DNA of 50,541 bases from a virus. The translations under genes were made by a program, and so were the position numbers. Shown piece after piece: positions 27,188 through 35,098 of the stretch. The stretch covers positions 1-50,541 of the IMG/VR virus record IMGVR_UViG_3300033153_004262, one strand, 5' to 3'. A model generated the notes under the pieces. It saw nothing but the letters and a program-made list of their open reading frames with translations, did no database searches and had not been told where the DNA came from. Each line of letters opens with the position of its first letter. Within the stretch, counting starts at the first letter, position 1.

Positions 27188-27275
27188 TTCTGGAACCCCT
27201 TGTATGTAAAACCGCGCAAAAGAACATCCAAACCGATACAGCATAAATAAGCCCTACGATAATTTTATCTATCAT
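27141..27275 (-). CDS. Small single-span membrane protein (44 residues)
   Basis: ATG 27275 is preceded by AAAGGGGA and opens a 44-codon frame overlapping the next gene by 47 bases. Residues 4-23 form a membrane segment (KIIVGLIYAVSVWMFFCAVL) followed by a basic tail. The good start site and clear topology favour a real gene; the long overlap counts against. Confidence 0.45.
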   Translation of the reverse strand: MIDKIIVGLIYAVSVWMFFCAVLHTRGSRNESRIKATKDIVNRV

Positions 27276-27290
27276 CAAAAATCCCCTTTC

Positions 27291-27533
27291 TCAATACAAC
27301 GCTATGAGTTCGTAGCTTTTGAATTTTGATTCATCTATTTCAATCCAATTTACTTGTTTGCCGTCTTTAGTTTTAAAATTCTTAAACCATTTATCTGGTT
27401 TCTCGATAATCTTTGTACCAAAAAAACTACTTGCAAAATTGTTACCAGTTATATCATCATTTTGCATCTGTGCCGAGCATCCAGCTTTAAGTTTATCTGC
27501 TAACTCTTTGGTGCAATAAATATTCTTAGCCAT
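27291..27533 (-). CDS. Hypothetical 80-residue protein
   Basis: A strong AAAGGGGA site precedes ATG 27533. The product has a Lys-rich helix at the N-terminus (TKELADKLKAGCSAQ) and a mixed C-terminal half (WFKNFKTKDGKQVNWIEIDE). It is not recognised. Its leader is nearly identical to those of neighbouring genes. Confidence 0.55.
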   Translation of the reverse strand: MAKNIYCTKELADKLKAGCSAQMQNDDITGNNFASSFFGTKIIEKPDKWFKNFKTKDGKQVNWIEIDESKFKSYELIALY

Positions 27534-27567
27534 TACTAAAAATCCCCTTTCTTTTATTGTATCATTA

Positions 27568-27840
27568 TCATTTTACCAATATTAAAACTTCCCCTTTTCT
27601 TATTTCTTTTATTTTTCTTGATAATCTTTTATACCATTCCGCATATTCGTTTGTTTCATATAGCAATACTTCATGCCATACACAACTTCGACATAATTTT
27701 CTTACTCTCTTGCCAAATTTAATCTTAGTATAAATATATTTATCCCTTACGCCCCAAGAGCAATAATCGCAGGTAAGGCCACCGGAATTTATTTTGCGAT
27801 TGTACCCAATACGCCTAACCCGCCCAAGCCTTGTAATCAT
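27568..27840 (-). CDS. Small zinc-ribbon-like protein (90 residues)
   Basis: Two Cys pairs (CDYC at ~24-27 and CRSC at ~50-53) separated by a basic stretch form a likely zinc ribbon. Flanks are Arg/Lys-rich (TRLGRVRRIGYNRK), consistent with nucleic-acid binding. AAAGGGGA precedes ATG 27840, and its start is separated by only two bases from the stop of the primase-helicase gene. Specific function unknown. Confidence 0.6.
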   Translation of the reverse strand: MITRLGRVRRIGYNRKINSGGLTCDYCSWGVRDKYIYTKIKFGKRVRKLCRSCVWHEVLLYETNEYAEWYKRLSRKIKEIRKGEVLILVK

Positions 27841-27842
27841 TA

Positions 27843-30800
27843 CTAAAAATCCCCTTTCTCATCATCACTCAATATTTCTTTCATACTTAACGATGGGTCT
27901 ACAATAGATATACCAACTAGTTTCTCAAAGAACATCACCCCTAATTCATTCTTGTAGTATGAGCCACGAATAGTATCTTCTATGAATTTATTACCAGCCA
28001 GCCAGCTAAGGCAATCACGCACCTCCTTTATATCATATAAATACATCGATGAAATTTGTTTAGGGCTAGTATATGGATTCTTGACAATCCATTCGGCTAT
28101 ATTCTTGCCCATTTCTTCAAACTTATTTGTATAATTTGTTATCCTATCAGCCATTTGCTCATCGTCCAGCATATAGCCAGCATAGGTGGCACTATACTGT
28201 TTATAGTTTAACGACCTATCGCTATAATTATTATCTATAAAATTGTAGGCATACTCCACATGGTCTGGCGTAACTACTAATTTATTATCAAGGCTTCTAT
28301 TATTCATTCTAGCAGCCACTGCCACGGATACCCTAGCAAGCTTGAGTCTAAAATCGCCGGGTTCTATTAAAGGTATCTTAGCAATGTAGTTTCTGCACAT
28401 ATAGTTAGCCACTTTAAGTATGGTATCTTCCGTCTCATTTGATATTATAATGTCATCAGGGCGTAGATTCCATACCCACATAAGCTGGTTATGACATACC
28501 TGAGCCGAATACTTATCTTCTACAGGCGGTATATCGTTAATGTTTTCATTTATAACCTCATCTTCTACTTGGTTTGACACTACACCTATGGCATAGGTAA
28601 ACCGTCTTATATTTTCTCTACGGTCTATCAAATCCTGTATAGCCAACACAGGAAAGTTATAACTGCCCATGCTTTTATGCTCTACTGGGTTAGTCAACCA
28701 AATAATTCTTGTCTCACACATAGCCTGACCAAACACAGTCTTGGCTACCGTCACTGTCCCCGATGATCTAACATCCTTTAACTCGTTGAAGCCACCGTTC
28801 TCTACCAGATTTGATAACTCGTCTATACATACTAATCTACCGGTATATCTAGGCAATACACCCCATACTATATATGGTGTGTCGCCTTCTTTCATATGTA
28901 CTGTCCATAACAAACCAGTTCTACCGGCAGACTCTCCACTTACCTTCATACCAAGATCGTAGTATTCCATAAACTTCTCTACTATAGTAGACTTACCTTG
29001 ACCGGTATCGCCTATGACAAGCAAGTCTATCCAGCCATTGACCAACTCTCTTTGAAAGTTAAATTTTCTTACACTGTGATACGCTAAGTCAACAGCTTTA
29101 ACCAATTCATTTCGGCCCCATATCCTTATATGATTATACGATAAGGCAGAAGCTATATCCTCATGCTTGGCTTCTATTGATTGGTTCTTGTCTGGACGAA
29201 ATATTTTAGCTTCTTCTTTCATTTCGGCTGTTTCATTAAAGTTGGATAATGAGTCGGATAGCAACTCGGCTTTATCCATAACCAATCTTAGCTTTCGATT
29301 ATTCGCATTGTAATGCAGATAACCAGAAAATTTGTATGATTTATTTGGTTCAAGCCCTTTGCCTAAGAAGTAAATGCTTTGCTGCGTATACTTATCACCT
29401 GTTTCAAAATTATTACTTACCATTGGCGATAAAAATATTATCTCACAGTTGGCTTCAACAACTTTGTAGAACCAATGCGAGCATGTACGTCGATTGGGTA
29501 GTCCAAGACAAGCACCTACCAATCCTGTCAAGTCCATACGTGATGGTTCTATGAATGACAATATACCTTTTCTTTTAGCGGATATATCTATAGTCAGACC
29601 ATCGGTTTGACCATACAGCGGGCAACCAGAACATTTGGCTGTATCTGTTGGGCTACAATTAGCCGTAATCTGTTTAGGATAAGCTATGGTATCATCTCTG
29701 CGACCAACAGCCTCCGCTTGTATAGATAACCTAGTATTCAAATACTGTACGTCTAAAGCATCAAATAAACCAACCTCTGTTTCTGTATCTAATGACTTTT
29801 GACATTCTTCGGTACAGTAATCTTCCATACCTGCAATTTGCTTAATACCAGCACAAGAAAAACCATATTGATCGCTGTTATACACAGTATTGCAAACATA
29901 ACCAACCTGTGAATGTAACGAGTTCAAATCTAGGTGACCATCATTTGTAATACTGTGTGTCAACGATGGTGGTATATTAACACACCAACTTCTTAGGTAA
30001 CCTGTAGTTTCAATCTTATTGGAACCTTGTGACTTGAAGAAAGCAGCCAGTCTAAACATTACCATATTAACTGTGCCTAGTTCAAGCACTCCTTTATCTA
30101 ATAGCGCGGCTATACAGGGAGGCGGATCGTCAAAAATCTTAATGTCATCTTTGCTCCATGTTTTATTATCAGAGCTGGCTTTATGTTCTTTTACCGCCGC
30201 TTGATAAAGCTTATTGGGTAATAGGATTTCTTGACCTTCATAGTCATCAAAGTGACTAACTTGTTCTGTTTTGGCTAGGTCTTGTATTTCACCTACAGTT
30301 AATGATGCCACCTCATCAATTCCAAGTGGTATTTTATAAAGGCCGGACTTACCATGAACGGTATTCTCTACGCGCCACATTCTGCGCTTGCTGTATATAA
30401 CCATATCCATAGACTTCAAGCCCAGAACACCAGCTATCTTATTTGCCATTGTATGCCAGATTTTATTTAGATGGTCGCTTTTCTCGGCACCAAATATTTC
30501 ATGAGGTATAACAATATGAAAACCCCTGTTGCCAGTATACCATACCTTGATATATGCTCTATCTATTTTCAGGTTCTCGGTATAATATTTTATAGCGTGC
30601 TGGGTATCGTTTAGTGCGTTCTCTAATGTCATACCTTCTTCCTCTTTGGCATCAAAGTCGCTATAAAAATCAGATATAAACTCTTCGCTATCTGATTTTT
30701 CTTTAGCAAAAAACGTCTGTATGGTGGCGAAAGTATGAAGCGGCTGTTCTTCTTTAATGATTTTAACAGCATCGTCTACCTTGTTTGCTGGTACCCTGAA

Positions 30801-30854
30801 CCATTCACCCCTACCTCCATCCTTATCAACATAGGTGACATCTCTGTATTGCAT
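27843..30854 (-). CDS. Primase-helicase: AEP primase, PriL-like region and MCM-like AAA+ helicase in one chain
   Basis: The 1003-residue product has three parts. Residues ~1-180 are an archaeo-eukaryotic primase: catalytic YSDFD (Asp66, Asp68), TGNRGFHIVI (107-116) and a third motif with Asp150 and HGKSGLYKIP (167-176). Residues ~245-411 start with PPPCIAALL, contain TGYLRSWCV, and carry clustered cysteines (321, 334, 347, 351; then 400, 408, 411), like the PriL C-terminal domain plus a zinc ribbon. Residues ~575-760 are an MCM-type AAA+ core: RIWGRNELVKAVDLA, Walker A GDTGQGKS (615-622), VSGESAGRTGLLWTV, Walker B LVCIDE (674-679), sensor TNP (721-723), and DLIDRRENIRRF like the MCM arginine finger. 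A winged helix follows near 905-960. It would unwind and prime phage DNA. No separate polymerase gene is seen. Confidence 0.8.
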   Translation of the reverse strand: MQYRDVTYVDKDGGRGEWFRVPANKVDDAVKIIKEEQPLHTFATIQTFFAKEKSDSEEFISDFYSDFDAKEEEGMTLENALNDTQHAIKYYTENLKIDRAYIKVWYTGNRGFHIVIPHEIFGAEKSDHLNKIWHTMANKIAGVLGLKSMDMVIYSKRRMWRVENTVHGKSGLYKIPLGIDEVASLTVGEIQDLAKTEQVSHFDDYEGQEILLPNKLYQAAVKEHKASSDNKTWSKDDIKIFDDPPPCIAALLDKGVLELGTVNMVMFRLAAFFKSQGSNKIETTGYLRSWCVNIPPSLTHSITNDGHLDLNSLHSQVGYVCNTVYNSDQYGFSCAGIKQIAGMEDYCTEECQKSLDTETEVGLFDALDVQYLNTRLSIQAEAVGRRDDTIAYPKQITANCSPTDTAKCSGCPLYGQTDGLTIDISAKRKGILSFIEPSRMDLTGLVGACLGLPNRRTCSHWFYKVVEANCEIIFLSPMVSNNFETGDKYTQQSIYFLGKGLEPNKSYKFSGYLHYNANNRKLRLVMDKAELLSDSLSNFNETAEMKEEAKIFRPDKNQSIEAKHEDIASALSYNHIRIWGRNELVKAVDLAYHSVRKFNFQRELVNGWIDLLVIGDTGQGKSTIVEKFMEYYDLGMKVSGESAGRTGLLWTVHMKEGDTPYIVWGVLPRYTGRLVCIDELSNLVENGGFNELKDVRSSGTVTVAKTVFGQAMCETRIIWLTNPVEHKSMGSYNFPVLAIQDLIDRRENIRRFTYAIGVVSNQVEDEVINENINDIPPVEDKYSAQVCHNQLMWVWNLRPDDIIISNETEDTILKVANYMCRNYIAKIPLIEPGDFRLKLARVSVAVAARMNNRSLDNKLVVTPDHVEYAYNFIDNNYSDRSLNYKQYSATYAGYMLDDEQMADRITNYTNKFEEMGKNIAEWIVKNPYTSPKQISSMYLYDIKEVRDCLSWLAGNKFIEDTIRGSYYKNELGVMFFEKLVGISIVDPSLSMKEILSDDEKGDF

Positions 30855-31048
30855 TGACGTTCCCTTTCCGCGTATAATGATTCGATGTGATCGCTACGGC
30901 ATTGATTATGAACACCACCGCATCTTTTTTGCAATACTTTGCTATCATAAAAGCAACTGGTACACTCATCCATGTCGACCAGTTCTTCATGATAATGGCA
31001 CCATTTAATCTGTAAGTGCTTTGAGTTTTTTGCTGGCTTCGCTGTCAT
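30776..31048 (-). CDS. Cys/His-rich small protein (90 residues)
   Basis: ATG 31048 follows AGGAGG at ~9 bases, so translation is likely. Cysteines and histidines (WCHYHEE, CTSCFYD, RCGGVHNQC) suggest a zinc-binding module. The last ~26 residues overlap the primase-helicase start in another frame (79 bases), and the frame also overlaps the RHH gene start side by 44 bases. Perhaps an accessory factor of the helicase; unrecognised. Confidence 0.55.
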   Translation of the reverse strand: MTAKPAKNSKHLQIKWCHYHEELVDMDECTSCFYDSKVLQKRCGGVHNQCRSDHIESLYAERERQCNTEMSPMLIRMEVGVNGSGYQQTR

Positions 31049-31337
31049 TTTTTGCTGCCTCCTGTGTTATAGCTTTTTCATCATCGTCTACCAACAAGGC
31101 TATATCAAAAACATTGCCTGTAACTTCCTCATACATTCTTGCATGTTGAGCAAGCATACCGGAGTCATCATGCTTGTATATTTTTAACACTTCTTTGTAA
31201 ATCGCAAGGTTCATAAATTCCCTTAGCGATACCCCGCGAGCAGATGCGGCTATCTTAGCCATGTAACTTATCTGCATCGGCATTGTATGGCTCATTGAAA
31301 CTTTTTCTACACCTTGTTTTATAATTAGTTTAGCCAT
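31005..31337 (-). CDS. Ribbon-helix-helix-like DNA-binding protein
   Basis: The 110-residue product has a strand then two helices (MSHTMPMQISYMAKIAASAR and GVSLREFMNLAIYKEVLKIY, ~15-55), the layout of Arc/CopG-type repressors. An acidic, Lys/Ala-rich tail follows. GAAAGGGAAAAAG precedes ATG 31337. It probably dimerises and regulates early transcription or marks DNA; the operator is not known, though repeated TTGAC elements nearby are candidates. Confidence 0.6.
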   Translation of the reverse strand: MAKLIIKQGVEKVSMSHTMPMQISYMAKIAASARGVSLREFMNLAIYKEVLKIYKHDDSGMLAQHARMYEEVTGNVFDIALLVDDDEKAITQEAAKNDSEASKKLKALTD

Positions 31338-31354
31338 TATTCTTTTTCCCTTTC

Positions 31355-32215
31355 TTATACAAATAATTTCAGTTGATTGGTACTTTTTTCTAGTACATCA
31401 TTCCACCATAACACTTCGACCCTCATGTGATCTGGATTGTTCTTTAACGCCCCCTTCCCTTTTAGTCCTGTAGAATCAGTGGTAGGTGTAGCCCTACACG
31501 CCACCTCTGTATCTACATAATGCCAATCAAATTCTTGCTGTGCCGCATCATAAGTAGGGCAATGATACCCACTCAGTAAGAACATCCCTTTAATATTCTG
31601 TAGCAGTAATAGCAATTCTCTGTGATTATTAAAGTCAACCATATATCTAGTACCGCTTCTCGTATCGTGATGATACGGTGGGTCTACATAGAAAAAGGTT
31701 TTGCTACTATCGTATTTTTTGATACAATCTAAAACATCTAGGTTTTCTATTTGCGCATCCTTTAGCCTATCAATTATTGCAGGTAATCTATCTACAGCAG
31801 ATAGCCATGCACCTACTGTATCTTTTTGCTTTCCGTAACTCCAACCACCCTTAGCATCACCAGACATAGACTGTCTACATCTAATAAAAAATAGTCTAGC
31901 TTTTTCTATGTCAGTCATGCTGGAGGTCTTAAAGATGGCCTTAGCTTCTTTATGCTCATGCCTAGAGTACGGCGTCAGGTATAACTGTTCCATAAAGCTA
32001 TACGGCTGATCCCTCAGCACTTTATAGAAGGCAACCAGTATAGCGTACTTATCATTTAATACCTCTACTTCTGATTTGCCTTTAGCAAAGAAGTACGAAG
32101 CACCACCAGCAAATGGCTCAACATAAGTTAAATACTTATCAAGTGGTGGGCTATGCTTTGCTAATAGCCCCGTTAAGTGCCCTTTGCCTCCAAACCACAG
32201 TATCGGAGATTCCAT
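31355..32215 (-). CDS. Dam-type DNA adenine N6-methyltransferase
   Basis: The 286-residue product has the D12 class order. LWFGGKG (6-12) is motif X, YVEPFAGGAS (31-40) is motif I for SAM binding, VLND (52-55) motif II, and FFYVDPPYH (175-183) catalytic motif IV (DPPY). Length fits Dam-like enzymes. Probable role: methylating phage DNA to evade restriction or to time replication and packaging. No partner nuclease is encoded nearby, so it is an orphan methylase. A strong AAGGGAGA site precedes it. Confidence 0.9.
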   Translation of the reverse strand: MESPILWFGGKGHLTGLLAKHSPPLDKYLTYVEPFAGGASYFFAKGKSEVEVLNDKYAILVAFYKVLRDQPYSFMEQLYLTPYSRHEHKEAKAIFKTSSMTDIEKARLFFIRCRQSMSGDAKGGWSYGKQKDTVGAWLSAVDRLPAIIDRLKDAQIENLDVLDCIKKYDSSKTFFYVDPPYHHDTRSGTRYMVDFNNHRELLLLLQNIKGMFLLSGYHCPTYDAAQQEFDWHYVDTEVACRATPTTDSTGLKGKGALKNNPDHMRVEVLWWNDVLEKSTNQLKLFV

Positions 32216-32216
32216 T

Positions 32217-32402
32217 TTATTTATTCTCCCTTAAGTTATACCGAGCCTCTTTTAAAAATTCCTTTATCTCAGATGCAATCTCCACTAAAGTATCTATTTC
32301 TTCTGGCTGTAACTGTAGGCTGATTGCGCACATATCTAAAGTTACCTTTTCCAACCTACCGCCAATACTTGAAATAAAATCTATCGTTTCTTGACTAACC
32401 AT
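32217..32402 (-). CDS. Small helical protein (61 residues)
   Basis: The frame starts directly after the upstream stop (TAAATG) and ends one base before the methylase start. The product is nearly all alpha-helix and acidic (ETIDFISSIGGRLEKVTLD, LVEIASEIKEFLKEAR). No family recognised; GAGGTGAT provides the ribosome site. Confidence 0.55.
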   Translation of the reverse strand: MVSQETIDFISSIGGRLEKVTLDMCAISLQLQPEEIDTLVEIASEIKEFLKEARYNLRENK

Positions 32403-32582
32403 TTATATCACCTCTATGTTCTCACGTTTTACACCTTTACTAATCAAATAGTTTATAGCTTTTTCGCTGTGCGCCCTGACTGTAAACTTTTTTCCCTTTG
32501 TTTGCCTTTCTAAAGCCCATAGTAGTGTAGCAAAGCTTTTGCTACCACGCCTACCATAAAATGTTCTAGTCTTATTTGGCAT
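32403..32582 (-). CDS. Small protein with P-loop-like start (59 residues)
   Basis: The frame opens at ATG 32582, sharing a base with the upstream stop (TAATG), and its TAA abuts the next ATG. Residues 9-17 (YGRRGSKSF) look like a Walker A loop lacking the GK[ST] order, followed by a helix and a strand (KKFTVRAHSE). This could be the first third of a P-loop fold or coincidence. Strict packing with its neighbours supports translation. Confidence 0.55.
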   Translation of the reverse strand: MPNKTRTFYGRRGSKSFATLLWALERQTKGKKFTVRAHSEKAINYLISKGVKRENIEVI

Positions 32583-32809
32583 TACTTTACTCCTTCCCTA
32601 ACTGTTTTTATATACTGTTTCATTTCTTCTGCTATTTCATGCACAGGTATACTGGCTGTCCAAGAATCATAATCTTTGGCTATCTCATTAGACAAGCTTT
32701 CTAGTTTATCAGCGGTTTCCTTAATGAAATTTAGATAACATTGTTCTGCTTCATGATACAAATTCCTGTAAGTAGCAGATATTTTTCTCTCTCTGTCACT
32801 ATTATACAT
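32582..32809 (-). CDS. Hypothetical 75-residue helical protein
   Basis: ATG 32809 is preferred to a longer frame because GAGGAT lies 7 bases upstream. The product has charged helices (AEQCYLNFIKETADKLESLSNEIAKDYDSW) and an HEIAEEMKQYIKTVRE tail. Not recognised. It is the first gene after a 158-base gap holding repeated TTGAC elements. Confidence 0.55.
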   Translation of the reverse strand: MYNSDRERKISATYRNLYHEAEQCYLNFIKETADKLESLSNEIAKDYDSWTASIPVHEIAEEMKQYIKTVREGVK

Positions 32810-32837
32810 GATATATCCTCTATAAATTGTTCTCAGA

Positions 32838-32956
32838 TTGACCTGTGTTGACCTGAAATTGACATACGCTAGTTTGAGCATAAGGTCAATCAAGACGCTG
32901 CGTGAAGACGCTCTCGTTGTTGACAGTCCGTGATAGATAAGTTGACTGGCCGGCCA
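32838..32956. promoter_or_regulatory. Cluster of TTGAC elements and a GGCC palindrome in an intergenic gap
   Basis: TTGAC occurs at 32838, 32848 and 32859 (spacings 10 and 11 bases), on the other strand at 32884-32889, then again at 32920 and 32942. A 10-bp palindrome TGGCCGGCCA is at 32947-32956. Spacing near one helical turn suggests protein binding sites; some could serve as -35 boxes for the leftward genes, but -10 boxes are weak. Confidence 0.45.
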
Positions 32957-32967
32957 TAGATAGCACC

Positions 32968-33285
32968 TTAATAAGTCGATATATTATACAAAACACCAAC
33001 ACCTCTTGTCTTTGCCCTTGTTTGTTCTTTTGTAGAATGGTGTTCTGTACTGCCAAAATCAATACCTAGTATAAATTTCTTATCTAATTCTTTTCTTTTA
33101 TTATCTACCCATTCATTCCAATGATCCGGGTACCCAATATTATAATATGTTCTTTCAAATGTAAACAATCTGAGAAAATGTTTTGGCGGTTCAACTATAC
33201 TTATAAGTTCTTCAGCAATTTGTTCTTGTTCGCCCTTATCCCTATTATTTAATGACAGTTTATACCGTTCAAATCGCTCATTCAT
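32968..33285 (-). CDS. Hypothetical 105-residue protein
   Basis: ATG 33285 is chosen over an upstream TTG at 33321, which lies inside a hairpin. There is no clear Shine-Dalgarno. The product is charged (NERFERYKLSLNNRDKGEQE) with an aromatic centre (FTFERTYYNIGYPDHWNEW) and a basic C-terminal end. Not recognised. Confidence 0.5.
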   Translation of the reverse strand: MNERFERYKLSLNNRDKGEQEQIAEELISIVEPPKHFLRLFTFERTYYNIGYPDHWNEWVDNKRKELDKKFILGIDFGSTEHHSTKEQTRAKTRGVGVLYNISTY

Positions 33286-33296
33286 AATAATATTTA

Positions 33297-33319
33297 GTGG
33301 CGGGTTGTTAGCCCGCCAC
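33297..33319 (-). other. Intergenic hairpin downstream of the SSB-like gene
   Basis: GTGGCGGG and CCCGCCAC form a perfect 8-bp stem with a 7-base loop, between the SSB-like stop and the next gene. An AT-rich stretch rather than a U run follows on the minus strand. It may protect the SSB message or partly terminate. Confidence 0.55.
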
Positions 33320-33332
33320 AACCCCCATCATA

Positions 33333-34208
33333 CTAGAAGGTATCGTCACCGCTATCAGCTACGGTTGTACCATCAGTATCATAGTCAATATCTTTCTTCA
33401 TCTCTAGGTTAAGGAACTCTGCCATTATAGCAGTTATTTCCTTCACCTTCTGACCCTGATACGTTACGGGTTTAGCAAGACTGGCAAGCTCTACCATATT
33501 TACTTCCGCCTTTGGTGTAAACATAGCCACACTATACTGAATCTTCTTGCCTTTAGAGATAGACTCTAAAGTAATCTCAGTAACCACATTACTAAAGTGC
33601 TTGTTAGGTAATGATGCCCTATACTCTTTCCAGTTGCGGATGCTGGACGGTGGCAATGATAGTACACCGGTTACCTGACTGGCCGGTATCCATATTAGCA
33701 GCCTACGCATCTCTTTGCACATCTTACCATCGCCCTTGCTGCCAAACTGATTGTAAGGGCAAGAGATACAGCTAAACTCGTTGTCGATAACGGGTCGCAC
33801 CATATCTTTGAGCACCTGTGGGGTATCACCATCGACCGGTTTGATTAAAGCTCCTGATGCCCCATTGTTATTCCTGCTAGAGCAAATAGGGCGGCTCCCA
33901 GTCCATGCGTCCATTTGGTCTTGTTCTTCTTGGGTACCATCGCTCCATAGGGAACGTGCTATTTCCACCGACAAGATTACACCCGCTATAGTAGAGAATG
34001 TCTCGTTGGTTGATGGAGTAGTAAACTCAGCGGTTTCTTTTACTATCTTAAATGTTACCAATCCGGCTTCATACTGATCGTCGGCGGCAGCGTTTAAGAT
34101 AGCCATTATAGCCGTACCAGACTCAGCCTGTTCAGCTAAGTCAGTAGAGACCTCTTCTACTACCTCAATATCGGTTATTGCTAGTTCTTCTTTCTTTTCT
34201 TTAACCAT
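33333..34208 (-). CDS. Putative single-stranded DNA-binding protein
   Basis: The 291-residue product has a beta-rich core with a Cys cluster (FSCISCPYNQFG, KMCKEM) that could bind zinc. It ends in an acidic, disordered tail closing with an aromatic residue (DTDGTTVADSGDDTF), the layout by which SSB proteins recruit partners. It lies between the SNF2 helicase and the primase-helicase, consistent with a replication role. The start shares a base with the upstream stop (TAATG). Assignment is inference from architecture; no OB-fold signature is diagnostic. Confidence 0.5.
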   Translation of the reverse strand: MVKEKKEELAITDIEVVEEVSTDLAEQAESGTAIMAILNAAADDQYEAGLVTFKIVKETAEFTTPSTNETFSTIAGVILSVEIARSLWSDGTQEEQDQMDAWTGSRPICSSRNNNGASGALIKPVDGDTPQVLKDMVRPVIDNEFSCISCPYNQFGSKGDGKMCKEMRRLLIWIPASQVTGVLSLPPSSIRNWKEYRASLPNKHFSNVVTEITLESISKGKKIQYSVAMFTPKAEVNMVELASLAKPVTYQGQKVKEITAIMAEFLNLEMKKDIDYDTDGTTVADSGDDTF

Positions 34209-34441
34209 TATTCTTTATCCTCCAATTTCACTTGGTAAGTATTGCCCCCATTTACACCATTAAACAAAGGTTGAAGCATTGTACAATAACCAAGTTTGTT
34301 CTGTTTTAGCACCGGCTGTAAATAAACCTCATTGTTTTCCCTAACCACAATGCAACAGCTTATAGCCATTACATCGGGGTCTGCCTTAACAACGTCCTCT
34401 TTAACCTTTATCGCTGCTTTTGCTAACTCTGTCAAGCTCAT
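34208..34441 (-). CDS. Hypothetical 77-residue protein
   Basis: ATG 34441 follows GGGAG at six bases and is preferred over a longer frame that overlaps the previous gene further. The product has an N-terminal helix (LTELAKAAIKVKEDVVKAD) and a beta-rich end with two adjacent Cys (AISCCIVV). Translationally coupled to the SSB-like gene. Not recognised. Confidence 0.55.
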   Translation of the reverse strand: MSLTELAKAAIKVKEDVVKADPDVMAISCCIVVRENNEVYLQPVLKQNKLGYCTMLQPLFNGVNGGNTYQVKLEDKE

Positions 34442-34880
34442 CAAATACTCCCATTTGTTCGAGTAAGCCCTCGGCTGCGGTATCAAAGTCCTTACTCTTA
34501 CTCATGCCTTTATTAACACGCAAGCTCAGGTTGCTGTCCATTTTTACACCAGCAGGTATTTCACCTCCCTCTTTAAGGTGATTCTTGAGGCTGGTCATAT
34601 TAGGCTCTTCTTTAACCAATACCTCAAACAGTCCATGTTCTCTACACCACTCTATGTAATTAAATTTATCTTCTACATAGTTTCGGTCACCAGTAACAAC
34701 AGTAACTCCCGATTCTTTCGTCCCTAACTGTCGTTTAATACCTCTGTTGTCCAGTTCAGGTGCAAGTGTGTCCCTCAACGCTTCACGGTTTTTCTTAGCC
34801 GTTTTATGCAGTTCGTAAAGGGCTTTTTCTTGTTCTACTAACTCTATGTACCTGTCTACCTGCTCTTTGAGATCGTCCAT
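34401..34880 (-). CDS. Hypothetical 159-residue coiled-coil protein
   Basis: ATG 34880 directly follows the upstream stop. Residues 1-40 form an acidic/basic coiled coil (DDLKEQVDRYIELVEQEKALYELHKTAK...), then a mixed domain ending with VKMDSNLSLRVNKGMSKSKD. It overlaps the next gene start by 41 bases. Early-gene position and the coiled coil suggest an adaptor in replication; no family recognised. Confidence 0.55.
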   Translation of the reverse strand: MDDLKEQVDRYIELVEQEKALYELHKTAKKNREALRDTLAPELDNRGIKRQLGTKESGVTVVTGDRNYVEDKFNYIEWCREHGLFEVLVKEEPNMTSLKNHLKEGGEIPAGVKMDSNLSLRVNKGMSKSKDFDTAAEGLLEQMGVFDELDRVSKSSDKG

Positions 34881-35093
34881 TTAGTTAAATCTCCTTATTA
34901 CTTCGGTGACAATGCGCGTCCATCTCAATGACATTACTGCCCCAGCTATACCTAGAGCTTCACCAAGTGCATATACAGCAAGAGCAAGAAATGACATATT
35001 AGGCATACGCATAAGTCTAACAAGTGGTACAATACAAAATATACTCACGAAACACGATCCAAATAGCAGCAGAAAACCCAACTGTGTATTCAT
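34881..35093 (-). CDS. Small two-span membrane protein (70 residues)
   Basis: The product has two hydrophobic segments, ~5-24 (LGFLLLFGSCFVSIFCIVPL) and ~34-55 (SFLALAVYALGEALGIAGAVMS), separated by a short basic loop, so it should be an inner-membrane hairpin. It lies between the SNF2 helicase gene and early hypothetical genes. Possible roles in early host takeover or superinfection exclusion are speculation. Confidence 0.55.
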   Translation of the reverse strand: MNTQLGFLLLFGSCFVSIFCIVPLVRLMRMPNMSFLALAVYALGEALGIAGAVMSLRWTRIVTEVIRRFN

Positions 35094-35098
35094 TTATA

